Source: Dyadobacter chenwenxiniae (GTDB lineage: Bacteria; Bacteroidota; Bacteroidia; Cytophagales; Spirosomataceae). From it: 64,000 bases of DNA. Within the stretch, counting starts at the first letter, position 1; each line of letters begins with the position of its first letter. Positions 1 to 9,290 of the stretch are shown piece by piece. The stretch spans positions 6,515,001-6,579,000 of the forward strand of contig NZ_CP094997.1 of assembly GCF_022869785.1 (NCBI RefSeq), in the 5' to 3' direction. The position numbers were made by a program, and so were the translations under genes. The notes below the pieces were generated by a model. That model was given only the letters and a program-made list of their open reading frames with translations, was not told the DNA's origin and ran no database searches.

Positions 1-531
1 ACCCGGATAGGGCAGGTCGAGTAATTTGGCTGTTTTATCGAATGCTTCACCTACTGCGTCGTCTTTTGTTTCGCCAATAATCTCCATTTCGAGTGGGCCG
101 GTGACCTTCACAATTTGCGTATGCCCGCCGCTTACGGTCAGGCATAGGAACGGAAACGCGGGTTTAGGATCGTCAATGAAGTGTGCCAGCACGTGCGCCT
201 GCATGTGGTTGATTTCGATCAAAGGAATGTTGAGCCCCAACGCCATGGATTTGGCAAACGAAGTCCCCACCAGCAAAGCACCTAATAAACCCGGTCCTTT
301 GGTAAAAGCAATGGCATCCAGGTCTTTTTTTGTTACTTTTGCATCTTTCAACGCTTTATCTACCACAGGCAGAATGTGTTGCTGGTGGGCACGGGAAGCA
401 AGTTCGGGAACAACGCCGCCATATTGTGTGTGAATCAGTTGCGTAGCAACAACATTGGAGCAGATTTTCCCGTTAGTGATTACGGCTGCGGAGGTTTCGT
501 CACAAGACGATTCAATGGCGAGGATATTCAT
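1..531 (-). CDS. tsaD: TsaD, tRNA N6-threonylcarbamoyladenosine transferase subunit (5' part only)
   Basis: TsaD transfers the threonylcarbamoyl group to A37 of ANN-decoding tRNAs in the cytoplasm, working with TsaB and TsaE. Reading the minus strand from the ATG at 531 gives the family's N-terminus, beginning MNILAIESSCDETSAA. The metal-binding HMQAH motif of the Kae1/TsaD family lies at residues 109-113. The frame is open to the window edge, so only the first 177 residues of a family that is usually about 330-340 residues long are present. The gene is divergent from tamB, with 71 bases between the starts, and a Bacteroidota-type -7 box lies 20 bases upstream. Identity is secure. Confidence 0.95.
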   Translation of the reverse strand, partial: MNILAIESSCDETSAAVITNGKICSNVVATQLIHTQYGGVVPELASRAHQQHILPVVDKALKDAKVTKKDLDAIAFTKGPGLLGALLVGTSFAKSMALGLNIPLIEINHMQAHVLAHFIDDPKPAFPFLCLTVSGGHTQIVKVTGPLEMEIIGETKDDAVGEAFDKTAKLLDLPYPG

Positions 532-550
532 AATTGTTGAACTATAGTCG

Positions 551-558
551 CAAAATTA
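551..558 (-). promoter_or_regulatory. Putative -7 box of the tsaD promoter
   Basis: On the minus strand this reads TAATTTTG, a full match to the Bacteroidota sigma-A -7 element TAnnTTTG, 20 bases upstream of the tsaD ATG. I see no TTTG at the expected -33 spacing, so only the downstream element is supported. Confidence 0.4.
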
Positions 559-602
559 AGCATTAACAATAAGATAAGCGGTATCCCGCCGCGAAGCTGT
601 AT

Positions 603-3600
603 ATGTTAAAATTCCTGAAGGCGTTTGGTAATGGTCTGATCGTAGTGATCATCTTCGCGCTGCTGGCGTTGGGAATTATTACCATTGCGCTTCAACTCCC
701 TTCGGTCCAAACATGGGCAGTTCAGCGTGTTACCCGCGACGTTTCCGAAAAACTGGGTTATCCCATCACCATTCAAAAAGTCAATATCAAGTGGTTTGAC
801 GTCGTTTCGCTTGAAGGAATTTCAGTAAAAGATACGCGCCAGAAGGATATGATCGACGTCGGCCGGATTGACGTCAACCTGGATCTCAATAACATCATTG
901 AAAATGCTGCGAAAGAAATTTATCTCGATGAGGTAAATGTGTTTCAACCCAATGTGCGGCTGGCGGTGCTGCCTCAATCCGGCTCGCTGAACATTGACGG
1001 CTTTATAGAACGCATTAACCAGCTCACCGCCCCGGCCGTTCCGCGCCCCAAAAACGCACCCGAAAATAATACGCCATTTATTATTGGTAAATCAAAAGTC
1101 ATCGACGGAACATTCCGCTATGACGATCCGCGCCAGCCTCGTGACAGAGGCGCAAGGACATTTGATTACTCTCATTTTGAGTTAAATAAATTAAATGGCG
1201 ACCTGAGAAATTTTCTGGTGCAGGGGGACACGATTTCCTTTCTGGCCAGAAATCTGGAAACGGTTGATAAACAGACCGGCTTGACGATGCATGATCTGAA
1301 ATCGCGCTTTTTGTTTTGTCAAAAGAAGATGGAACTAAAAGAGCTGGACGCACATATCGGCAATTCCCATTTGAAAGACGAAGTCATATTTTATTATAAC
1401 AGATCGGGTGAGCTCGGTGATTTTAACCATAAAGTCCGGATGAAAGGACATTTGGTTGGCAGCCGCATTGACTCGAAGGATCTCGGACTTTTTTCGAGTT
1501 ATGTTGATAAACTAAGTGAAACCTGGCGCATATCCGGCGATTTTAATGGCAAGGTGGACGATTTCATGGTTTCGGACATGGACCTGCATTTCGGAAGAGG
1601 CAGTCGTCTAGTCGGGAATGTTGGTTTTCAGGGACTTCCCACGATAGAAGGCGTGAAAATGGACATTCAATTGTCGCTTTCGAAAGTGGAGCCGATGGAC
1701 ATTGTCCAGTATTATCCTGAATGGGATATGCATGAGAAACTTTCAAAATTTGGGCTTACGTTGCTGGATGGCACATTCAAGGGAACGCTCGAAGATTTCG
1801 CGCTGAATGCTTCCGCTTCCTCGGATATGGGCGAAGTGGCGGGCGATCTTGTGTTTCACATTGCCGACGCGCAGTCGACAACTTATTCAGGGACGATTAA
1901 AACGGCTGCATTTAAGTTGGGGAAGTTGCTGGATGACGAGGAAACCTGGCAGGAACTGGACTTCGACGGAAAGGTTTTTGGAAAAGGAACAGAGCTGAAA
2001 TTCGCTTCTACCGACATGAATGCGACCGTCGGCCGGATTGGTTTTCAGCATTATAATTACAAAAACATACAGCTCAAAGGAAATATCCAAAACCAGTATT
2101 TCAATGGGCAGGTCATTGCGAGGGATAGCAATCTGATCGCCAACATTGAAGGCGAATTCGACCTCTCCAAGGCGCAGAATGCGTTTGATGTGCAAGGCGT
2201 TGTTGAAAAAGCGAATCTGAAAGAACTTGGTTTTGTAAAGGAGGGCATTACGTTGCGTACGCAACTGAATATTAATCTGTCAGGCAACACTTTGGACGCG
2301 CTCACGGGCGATGCAAAGCTCCTTAACACGTATTTGCTGATGGCCGAAAAGGATAGAAACCTCGTGATGGACACATTGGTCTTCTCGTCTCAGCAAATTG
2401 CTGAAAGGCGCATTTTGAAATTAGAAAGCGAGTTTCTGACTGCCGAAATGGACGGTAATTTCCTTCCCACAGCGGCATATAAGGATATCAGCAGCATTTT
2501 GGAAGAATATAAACTTTACTTTTTCGAAAACGAAGCCAGCAGATCTGCGTACTATGAAAAAAAGCCTGTTAAGCCGTCGTTAAACCGATATCAGATCGAT
2601 TATGCCGTCGAAACGAGGAACTTATCCCGGTTTCTCGCATTTTTAAGCCCTGATGTTTATGTTTCCAGAGGCGCGAAGGCGGAAGGTGTTTTCAAAATGG
2701 ATAACACGGCTTTTTTGACACTCGATGCGGTTGCGGACACGGTTCGTTACGGCACAAATGAGTTTGTGAAAGCGGAAGTAGATGTTACGACCTCCAAGTT
2801 TGTAAATTCAGCAGAAGTACTCGCCTCCATGCTCGTAACGTCTGAAAGGCAAAGGATCAGCGTTTTGGTCCCAACGGAGAAGCTGGAAATTGAAGGGGCC
2901 TGGGATGTGGATCACATTAATTTTAGTGGCGCATTACACCAGGTAAGTAGCACAAATGATGCTAATCTTGCGGGAGAGATCCGGTTCCTGCCCGCCGGTT
3001 TGGACATCGTTTTCAAAAACTCAAAACTCAATTTGCTCGAGGAAACCTGGAATGTTCCCTCTGAAAGCTTCATTTCCATTGTCGGAAAAGACATTACCAT
3101 GTCTAATCTGGGGTTGGTTAGCGGCAAGCAGCGGATTTTCGTAAATGGCACAGCGTCCGAAGATCCGGATAAAAGTCTGATGCTGGATATAAAAAACTTC
3201 AAGCTGGCGAGTTTAAATCCGGTTTTAACAACACAGTTAGCAGGAATCATGGATGGTTCGGCCAGAGTGAAAGATGTTTATCATAGCGTCGTGCTGGATG
3301 CGAATGTCAACATTGAGAGCCTGGGTTACGGCCAGTATGAGTTTGGTAACCTGGCCGGGACCGGCGAATGGGACCAGGGCAGGAGCGAGCTTGAAATTGA
3401 TGCACAGCTTAATAAAAATGCGCGCAGGGTGTTTAATCTCACTGGTGCTTACCGTCCAAAACAGCATGAAAACACGCTGGACCTGAAAGCGATTTTCAAT
3501 AATTTTGACTTCAAAGCATTGGAACCGTTTGCAACCGGCCTGGTTTCGGATATTAGCGGAACAGCAAAAGGGGTGGTAACAATCAAAGGCGTTGTCAACG

Positions 3601-5189
3601 CGCCGGTTCTGGATGGTTCACTAATGGTTGATAAGGGCCGGATGAAATTCGATTATCTGCAATCGGTCTTTACATTTAGTGATAAAATCAATTTTACGGA
3701 AAGTGAGATCACCTCTGATAATATGCTCATTACGGATGCGGACGGGAACACGGCCAATTTAAGAGGAGGGGTTTTTCATGATAGTTTCAAATATTTTTCA
3801 CTTGGTTTCAATGCCGATTTGAAGAATTTTAAAATACTCAATACAACTGCGAAGGATAATACCACATTTTACGGAACTGCTTATGTGACAGGTCCCGTTG
3901 CAGTGTTCGGCCCTATTGATAACCTCAACATTGAGGCGAATGTAACCAGTAACAAAGGCACCAAAATCCACATTCCGCTCGATGGCGCGACGGAAGTTGC
4001 CACACAGGATTATATTCAATTCGTAAGCAAAATGCCTCCGCCCGACAGCACCGCCGGCACAGGTGATTCCGCGGCAAGAAATCAGGTCGTGGGCGGAATT
4101 AAAATGGATTTCAATTTCAATTTAACGCCTGATGCCACCTGCGAAATTATTTTCGACAGACAAACCGGCGACATTATCCGCGGAAATGGCAGCGGCAGGC
4201 TGAACCTCAACATTGATACAAAAGGCGATTTTACGATGGCCGGAACGTATGAAATCGAAAGAGGGGAATACAATTTCACACTTCAGAATGTGATCAACAA
4301 GAAATTCAACATTAAACCCGGCAGCCGCATCGTTTGGTCTGGTGACCCATATGGCGCACAACTGGATGTAAAAGCGGGCTATACGCAGATGGTTTCGCTA
4401 GCCGGAGTGCTCCCCAATACAAGCACGACACAGTCGGGTAACGATGCATTATCGCGCCGTTATCCCGTTGAGGTGACGATCGCTCTATCGGAACAGTTGA
4501 TGTCGCCGCAGATTCGTTATGATCTTAAAGTCCTCGATAACCCTTCATTAAGCGATTATCGAGGACAATTGGAAGCATTTCAGAATAAATTGAAGTCGGA
4601 CGAACAGGAATTGAGCAGGCAGGTGAGTAGTCTGTTGCTGGTAAACCAGTTACTTCCGGAGGCAAGTCTTGCGGCTGTGGGAAGCCAGAATTTCCTCGGC
4701 AGCAGCATCAGTGAACTGGTTTCCAATCAGATCAGTCGCTGGGCTTCGGGGATCAATGAGAATCTGGAAGTTGGCGTTTCGGGGCTTTCTTTGGATCAGA
4801 ATGCACTTAATAACCTGCAATTGCGGTTTTCCTATCGTTTTCTCAATGATCGTTTTCGCGTGACGCGTGACGGACGCTTTACTTCGGGAACACAAAGTGC
4901 CAGCGGGGCTTCGCAGTATGATGCGGCCAGTTTATTGGGTGAATGGACTTTGGAATACTGGCTCAACCCCAGCGGCTCGGTGCGCGTGAAAGCCTATAAC
5001 CGCAATGTGCTGAACTCACTTGTAATGAACTCTGTCACAACGGGCGGCGTAAGTATGCAGTTTACACACAGTTTCAACCGCATTTCTCTTATGCCAAAAC
5101 CGTCTGTTAAGATTCCTTACGTCCCGGATTCAACCAGACAGGATACGACGGTCAACAAAATGATCTCCAACAAAGACCCTACACGCTAG
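603..5189 (+). CDS. tamB: TamB-family translocation and assembly module protein (DUF490)
   Basis: A 1528-residue protein with one N-terminal membrane anchor (about residues 8-30), a very long beta-rich body and a C-terminal TamB/DUF490 region (about 1100-1480). TamB proteins span the periplasm and, with a BamA/TamA-type outer-membrane partner, are implicated in outer-membrane protein assembly and phospholipid transport. The N-terminal stretch on exported chains and the repeated short beta segments fit the family. No TamA/BamA gene is next to it. It is divergent from tsaD, and its last 11 bases overlap the 3' end of the convergent thioesterase gene. Length is usual for Bacteroidota TamB. The start is the first ATG in an open frame. 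Confidence 0.88.
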   Translation: MLKFLKAFGNGLIVVIIFALLALGIITIALQLPSVQTWAVQRVTRDVSEKLGYPITIQKVNIKWFDVVSLEGISVKDTRQKDMIDVGRIDVNLDLNNIIENAAKEIYLDEVNVFQPNVRLAVLPQSGSLNIDGFIERINQLTAPAVPRPKNAPENNTPFIIGKSKVIDGTFRYDDPRQPRDRGARTFDYSHFELNKLNGDLRNFLVQGDTISFLARNLETVDKQTGLTMHDLKSRFLFCQKKMELKELDAHIGNSHLKDEVIFYYNRSGELGDFNHKVRMKGHLVGSRIDSKDLGLFSSYVDKLSETWRISGDFNGKVDDFMVSDMDLHFGRGSRLVGNVGFQGLPTIEGVKMDIQLSLSKVEPMDIVQYYPEWDMHEKLSKFGLTLLDGTFKGTLEDFALNASASSDMGEVAGDLVFHIADAQSTTYSGTIKTAAFKLGKLLDDEETWQELDFDGKVFGKGTELKFASTDMNATVGRIGFQHYNYKNIQLKGNIQNQYFNGQVIARDSNLIANIEGEFDLSKAQNAFDVQGVVEKANLKELGFVKEGITLRTQLNINLSGNTLDALTGDAKLLNTYLLMAEKDRNLVMDTLVFSSQQIAERRILKLESEFLTAEMDGNFLPTAAYKDISSILEEYKLYFFENEASRSAYYEKKPVKPSLNRYQIDYAVETRNLSRFLAFLSPDVYVSRGAKAEGVFKMDNTAFLTLDAVADTVRYGTNEFVKAEVDVTTSKFVNSAEVLASMLVTSERQRISVLVPTEKLEIEGAWDVDHINFSGALHQVSSTNDANLAGEIRFLPAGLDIVFKNSKLNLLEETWNVPSESFISIVGKDITMSNLGLVSGKQRIFVNGTASEDPDKSLMLDIKNFKLASLNPVLTTQLAGIMDGSARVKDVYHSVVLDANVNIESLGYGQYEFGNLAGTGEWDQGRSELEIDAQLNKNARRVFNLTGAYRPKQHENTLDLKAIFNNFDFKALEPFATGLVSDISGTAKGVVTIKGVVNAPVLDGSLMVDKGRMKFDYLQSVFTFSDKINFTESEITSDNMLITDADGNTANLRGGVFHDSFKYFSLGFNADLKNFKILNTTAKDNTTFYGTAYVTGPVAVFGPIDNLNIEANVTSNKGTKIHIPLDGATEVATQDYIQFVSKMPPPDSTAGTGDSAARNQVVGGIKMDFNFNLTPDATCEIIFDRQTGDIIRGNGSGRLNLNIDTKGDFTMAGTYEIERGEYNFTLQNVINKKFNIKPGSRIVWSGDPYGAQLDVKAGYTQMVSLAGVLPNTSTTQSGNDALSRRYPVEVTIALSEQLMSPQIRYDLKVLDNPSLSDYRGQLEAFQNKLKSDEQELSRQVSSLLLVNQLLPEASLAAVGSQNFLGSSISELVSNQISRWASGINENLEVGVSGLSLDQNALNNLQLRFSYRFLNDRFRVTRDGRFTSGTQSASGASQYDAASLLGEWTLEYWLNPSGSVRVKAYNRNVLNSLVMNSVTTGGVSMQFTHSFNRISLMPKPSVKIPYVPDSTRQDTTVNKMISNKDPTR

Positions 5190-5706
5190 TTCCGGCCGAT
5201 AAGCCATGCTTGATCGCGTGAATGCGATCATTAAACTGCATATTGGGGAAATCCAGATCAGGCACGCAAGTCGCTTTCAGGTAATCCATCACCTCCACCG
5301 GATGCGGGACTCTTTTGCCTGTGGTAATGCTAATGTGCTTGGAAGTGGTCCAAAGCATTGTTTTGAGCTCGGTACGGAGATCGTTGGTCATAAAATATTC
5401 CGTAACCATGGTGTCTTCGTTGTAATAAATCACCCGGGACGTAATCCGCACCCATTCGCTGATCAGCGCGGGACGTACATACGCAATCTGATGCTGATAA
5501 ACCACCCAGCTCGTCCGAAGCTCTCGGAACATGGCTTCGAAACTGAATCCATAAAGCTTGGAAACCTGATCTTCCCGTGCATTGAAAAAATACTCGAAAT
5601 ATTTAGAGTTGTTCAAATGCATCAGCGGGTCACAATCCTGAAAACGGATGATCACCCGAGATTCTGCCTCGACTGGCATTTCAGATAGTTCAGCGGTAAA
5701 AAGCAT
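5179..5706 (-). CDS. Acyl-CoA thioesterase, hotdog fold (4HBT family)
   Basis: A 175-residue protein of the 4-hydroxybenzoyl-CoA thioesterase superfamily. The characteristic segment FQDCDPLMHLNN lies at residues 22-33, where the family places its catalytic Asp followed by a His/Asn-rich turn at the start of the hotdog helix. These cytoplasmic enzymes hydrolyse acyl-CoA thioesters. The substrate cannot be read from the sequence. It overlaps the 3' end of tamB by 11 bases in convergent orientation. The following minus-strand unit is separated by an opposing gene, so it appears monocistronic. Confidence 0.8.
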   Translation of the reverse strand: MLFTAELSEMPVEAESRVIIRFQDCDPLMHLNNSKYFEYFFNAREDQVSKLYGFSFEAMFRELRTSWVVYQHQIAYVRPALISEWVRITSRVIYYNEDTMVTEYFMTNDLRTELKTMLWTTSKHISITTGKRVPHPVEVMDYLKATCVPDLDFPNMQFNDRIHAIKHGLSAGTSV

Positions 5707-5748
5707 GGATTTGAGAGATGAAATTTTGTATAAATTTTGGCAAAAACG

Positions 5749-6141
5749 TTATTCACCGCGATATCTCACAGCGAGCCCGCTGAGCATATAACCTTCACTT
5801 TTCACGCTCGTGTAGTACTTGTATTTAACATTAATAATGGCGTCAGCGCCAATTTTTTGTGCCTTAATGACCAATCGGGCGGTGAGCAACTCCTTGGTTT
5901 TCGCATCATTACCGCGATACATCATGCGTTTATCCTGCGTTTGGCGAGCTGTAAGCGAATCCTCACTGGTTATTTCCACAATCCCGATCTCGGAATAAGG
6001 CCGTTCCAGCGGCTGGTTATCGTATAGCAAGTCAATAGGATATTTCGTGTTGGTTGAAATAGGAATGCCTGAGGCGCAGCCAGCCACGATAATGATGATG
6101 GATACAAAAAACAGGCGGGTTAAGTTTTTGAGCGACGTCAT
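5749..6141 (-). CDS. Small lipoprotein, YbjQ-like (UPF0145/heavy-metal-binding type) C-terminus
   Basis: A 130-residue lipoprotein. Residues 1-21 form a signal peptide ending in the lipobox VAGC, with Cys22 as the lipidation site. The C-terminal part (about 85-128) has a pattern of the YbjQ/UPF0145 type: a helix followed by KIGADAIINVKY and a closing beta segment with SGLAVRY. I base this on pattern memory only. It probably sits in the periplasm on a membrane, and its role is unknown. It is divergent from the M16 protease gene, across about 210 bases. Confidence 0.6.
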   Translation of the reverse strand: MTSLKNLTRLFFVSIIIIVAGCASGIPISTNTKYPIDLLYDNQPLERPYSEIGIVEITSEDSLTARQTQDKRMMYRGNDAKTKELLTARLVIKAQKIGADAIINVKYKYYTSVKSEGYMLSGLAVRYRGE

Positions 6142-6359
6142 TTATTTTGATTAAAGCATATATGTTAAAACTGCTATTCTTCTCCCAGAATTCCTACTGA
6201 GGCCGGAAAATATGTAATGCAGTCAAAACCTATACACCAAAACGTTGCCATTATGTTGCACCGGATTTTATTTCGCCATTTATCCCTAAGTCATTGCTAA
6301 ATGCGATAATCTACGTTATTTTCATGCATTGTAAATCACATAATCGTCTGGATATGGTC

Positions 6360-9164
6360 ATGAAATTTAAAAGAAGAAATGTATTCCGAAGCAAAGCTGT
6401 GCTCGGACTGCTGCTAACCTCCTTTATCGCCGCTCCTTCTTTTTCGCAGGATCTGCCGAAAGGGGTGAAAAAGGTCACTTCGGTGGAAGGAATTACAGAG
6501 TATAACCTCGAAAACGGGCTCAAAGTGCTCATGTTTCCCGATCCTTCGAAGCCTACAATTACGGTGAATGTGACCTATCTGGTGGGTTCGCGTCACGAAG
6601 GTTATGGCGAAACGGGCATGGCGCATTTGCTGGAACACATGGTTTTCAAAGGCACGCCCAAGCACCCTAACATTCCGCAGGAGCTCACCGAGCATGGCGC
6701 CAGACCGAACGGAACGACCTGGTATGACCGTACCAACTATTTTGAGACATTTTCAGCTTCCGAAGAAAACCTGAAATGGGCTCTGGACCTGGAATCGGAC
6801 CGGATGGTGAATTCGTTTATTGCCAAAAAAGATCTGGACAGCGAATTCAGCGTTGTGCGTAATGAGTTTGAATCAGGTGAAAACAGCCCCTTCCGCGTTT
6901 TGATGGAGCGCGTAATTTCCGGCGCTTTCCTTTGGCATAACTATGGAAAATCGACCATCGGAAACCGTTCCGACATTGAAAGGGTGCCCATTGATAATTT
7001 ACAGGCTTTTTATAAAAAATATTATCAGCCGGATAATGCAGTCCTAACTGTTGCCGGAAAGATCGATGAGGCCAAAACATTGGCGATGATCAATGATTAT
7101 TTTGGTAAAATCGCGAAACCAGAACGTGTGCTTCCTAAATCGTACACCTCGGAGCCCACGCAGGATGGTGAGCGTTTTGTGGAATTGAAAAGAACGGGCG
7201 ACGTGCAAATGCTGATGGCAGCTTACCACATTATGCCCGGCTTGCATGCGGATTATCCTGCTATGGAAGTGCTGACAGAACTTTTGACTGCTGAACCCAA
7301 TGGCAGACTTTATAAAAACCTGGTGAATACAAAGAAAGCATCTTCCGAATTCGGATTCAGTTTTCAGTTGTTTGATCCGGGATTTGTGCTTTTTGGAGCT
7401 GAGATTTTAAAAGAGAAATCTTTGGATGAGGCTAAAAAAGCATTTACGGCGACATTGGATTCTGCTGCTGTTCTGAAACCTTCAAAAGAGGACATTGAGC
7501 GTGCCAAAACGACTATCCTGAAAAACTGGGATCTTGAATTTCGTAATTCCGAGAGGGTAGGACTAAGCATTAGTGAAGCCATTGCAACAGGTGACTGGCG
7601 GCTCGCATTTTTGTTTCGGGATAACATTCGGAAAGTTTCCCCGGAGGACGTTTTCCGCGTTGCTCAGTATTATTTCCGTCCCTCCAACCGCACATTAGGA
7701 ACATTTGTGCCTGAGTCCAACCCGGTTAGGGCCGAAATTCCGGAAGCACCGAATGTTGCCGATCTCGTGAAAGACTATAAGGGAGAGGCCGTTGTAGCAG
7801 AAGGGGAAGCATTTGATCCGTCGCCGATGAATGTGGAAACCCGCACAACGCGCATTGAAAAACCCAATGCTATCGAAACCGCATTGCTGCCTAAAACGAC
7901 CAGAGGAAATGTTGTTGCAGCCAAAATCACATTGCGTTACGGGGACGAAAAGAGTCTGATGAACAAAGCGACCATTTCGGACCTCACCGGCTCCATGCTG
8001 GACAAAGGCACAAAAACCAAAACCAGACAACAATTAAAAGATGAATTTGATAAACTGAAAGCGCGTGTTAGCTTTTTCGGGATCAATAACCAGGCCGGGG
8101 CGAACATTGAGACAACAAAAGAAAACCTGCCTGCTGTCATGAAGCTGGTGGCGGAAGTTCTGAAAAACCCGGCATTTGATGAAACGGAATTTGAAAAACT
8201 GAAACAGGAAGAGCTGGCGGGGATCGAGTCACAACGTAGTGAACCGCAGGCGATTGCATTCAATCAATATCGCCGGATTACGACGCCATATCCAAAAGGC
8301 GACATTCGTTATGTGGCAACATTTGATGAAGATGTGGAGAGTATTAAAACCACGACGATTGACCAGATCAGGCAGTTCCATAAAGATTTTTATGGTGCCA
8401 ATAATGCTTCTGCAACGGTTGTAGGGGATTTTGACAAGGCGGCGCTCCAAAAGATAATTAATGATGAATTTGGCAACTGGAAAAGCGCCAAGCCATTCAC
8501 CCGCATCGCTTCGCCTTATGTTGCCGTGAAATCGGAAAGCAAAATGCTGGAAACGCCCGACAAAGCAAATGCGATGTTTATTGCCGGTCTTAATATGCCC
8601 TTGCAGGACACAGACCCGGATTATCCGGCATTAGTGATCGGTAATTATTTGCTCGGTGGCGGCTTCCTGAACTCACGTCTCGCGACGCGCATCCGTCAGA
8701 AGGAAGGATTAAGCTATGGTGTGGGTTCGCAATTCTCGGCGAGCTCGCTGGACAAAAACGGGACTTTTATGTCTTATGCGATTTATGCACCTCAGAATGC
8801 TGACAAGCTGGAAGCTGCATTTAAAGAAGAGATCGAGAAAACGATGAAGGAAGGTTTTACAGCTGAGGAATTGAAAGCTGCGAAATCGGGTTACCTGCAA
8901 TCCAGACAAGTGGGGCGCTCACAGGACGCTTCGCTGGCCAACACATTGACCAACAATCTTTATCTTAACCGGACAATGCAGTGGGATGCAGATTTTGAGA
9001 AGAAAATTGAAGCATTAACCCCGGAGCAAATTAAAGCTGCATTTAACAAACACATTGATTATAATAAATTGGTGATCATTAAGGCCGGTGATTTTGCAAA
9101 AGCCAAAAAAGGTGCGCCCGCAGCCGCTGCGCCTGCACCGCTGGGAGGAAGCGAGAAAAAGTAA
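6360..9164 (+). CDS. M16-family zinc metalloprotease (pitrilysin type), secreted, two-domain
   Basis: A periplasmic or secreted peptidase of 934 residues. The inverted zinc motif HLLEH is at residues 89-93 and the third ligand is probably Glu169 in the RNEFESGE segment. A second, inactive M16 half fills residues about 480-900 and ends in an Ala/Pro-rich tail. I chose the ATG at 6360, or 6354 two codons upstream, because it directly begins a signal peptide (KRRN, hydrophobic core, cleavage after PSFSQ). The frame stays open to a TTG at 6294, but that would put 22 residues of non-signal sequence in front. A terminator-like hairpin follows at 9191. Confidence 0.88.
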   Translation: MKFKRRNVFRSKAVLGLLLTSFIAAPSFSQDLPKGVKKVTSVEGITEYNLENGLKVLMFPDPSKPTITVNVTYLVGSRHEGYGETGMAHLLEHMVFKGTPKHPNIPQELTEHGARPNGTTWYDRTNYFETFSASEENLKWALDLESDRMVNSFIAKKDLDSEFSVVRNEFESGENSPFRVLMERVISGAFLWHNYGKSTIGNRSDIERVPIDNLQAFYKKYYQPDNAVLTVAGKIDEAKTLAMINDYFGKIAKPERVLPKSYTSEPTQDGERFVELKRTGDVQMLMAAYHIMPGLHADYPAMEVLTELLTAEPNGRLYKNLVNTKKASSEFGFSFQLFDPGFVLFGAEILKEKSLDEAKKAFTATLDSAAVLKPSKEDIERAKTTILKNWDLEFRNSERVGLSISEAIATGDWRLAFLFRDNIRKVSPEDVFRVAQYYFRPSNRTLGTFVPESNPVRAEIPEAPNVADLVKDYKGEAVVAEGEAFDPSPMNVETRTTRIEKPNAIETALLPKTTRGNVVAAKITLRYGDEKSLMNKATISDLTGSMLDKGTKTKTRQQLKDEFDKLKARVSFFGINNQAGANIETTKENLPAVMKLVAEVLKNPAFDETEFEKLKQEELAGIESQRSEPQAIAFNQYRRITTPYPKGDIRYVATFDEDVESIKTTTIDQIRQFHKDFYGANNASATVVGDFDKAALQKIINDEFGNWKSAKPFTRIASPYVAVKSESKMLETPDKANAMFIAGLNMPLQDTDPDYPALVIGNYLLGGGFLNSRLATRIRQKEGLSYGVGSQFSASSLDKNGTFMSYAIYAPQNADKLEAAFKEEIEKTMKEGFTAEELKAAKSGYLQSRQVGRSQDASLANTLTNNLYLNRTMQWDADFEKKIEALTPEQIKAAFNKHIDYNKLVIIKAGDFAKAKKGAPAAAAPAPLGGSEKK

Positions 9165-9190
9165 TATGACTTATTATTAACAGACAGTTA

Positions 9191-9225
9191 AAACCGGTGG
9201 CAATTTGCTGCCGGTTTCTGCTTTT
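9191..9225 (+). terminator. Rho-independent terminator after the M16 protease gene
   Basis: A hairpin with a 7-bp stem, AAACCGG pairing with CCGGTTT, and further partial pairing toward the loop. It is followed by a T-rich run, CTGCTTTT. It lies 27 bases after the protease stop codon and before the pafA-like gene. Confidence 0.55.
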
Positions 9226-9240
9226 AAAGCAGTACATCTT

Positions 9241-9248
9241 TATCTTTG
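9241..9248 (+). promoter_or_regulatory. Putative -7 box upstream of the first PafA-like phosphatase gene
   Basis: TATCTTTG matches the Bacteroidota TAnnTTTG element 42 bases before the ATG at 9291, just after the preceding terminator. There is no clear -33 TTTG at the usual spacing. Confidence 0.4.
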
Positions 9249-9290
9249 CCGAGTATATAAGGAAACCTTTATCGCTACAATGCCTCTCCA

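Noticed and set aside
6294..6359. Upstream TTG start of the M16 protease
   Set aside because: It would place 22 residues with no signal-peptide character before a perfectly good signal peptide.
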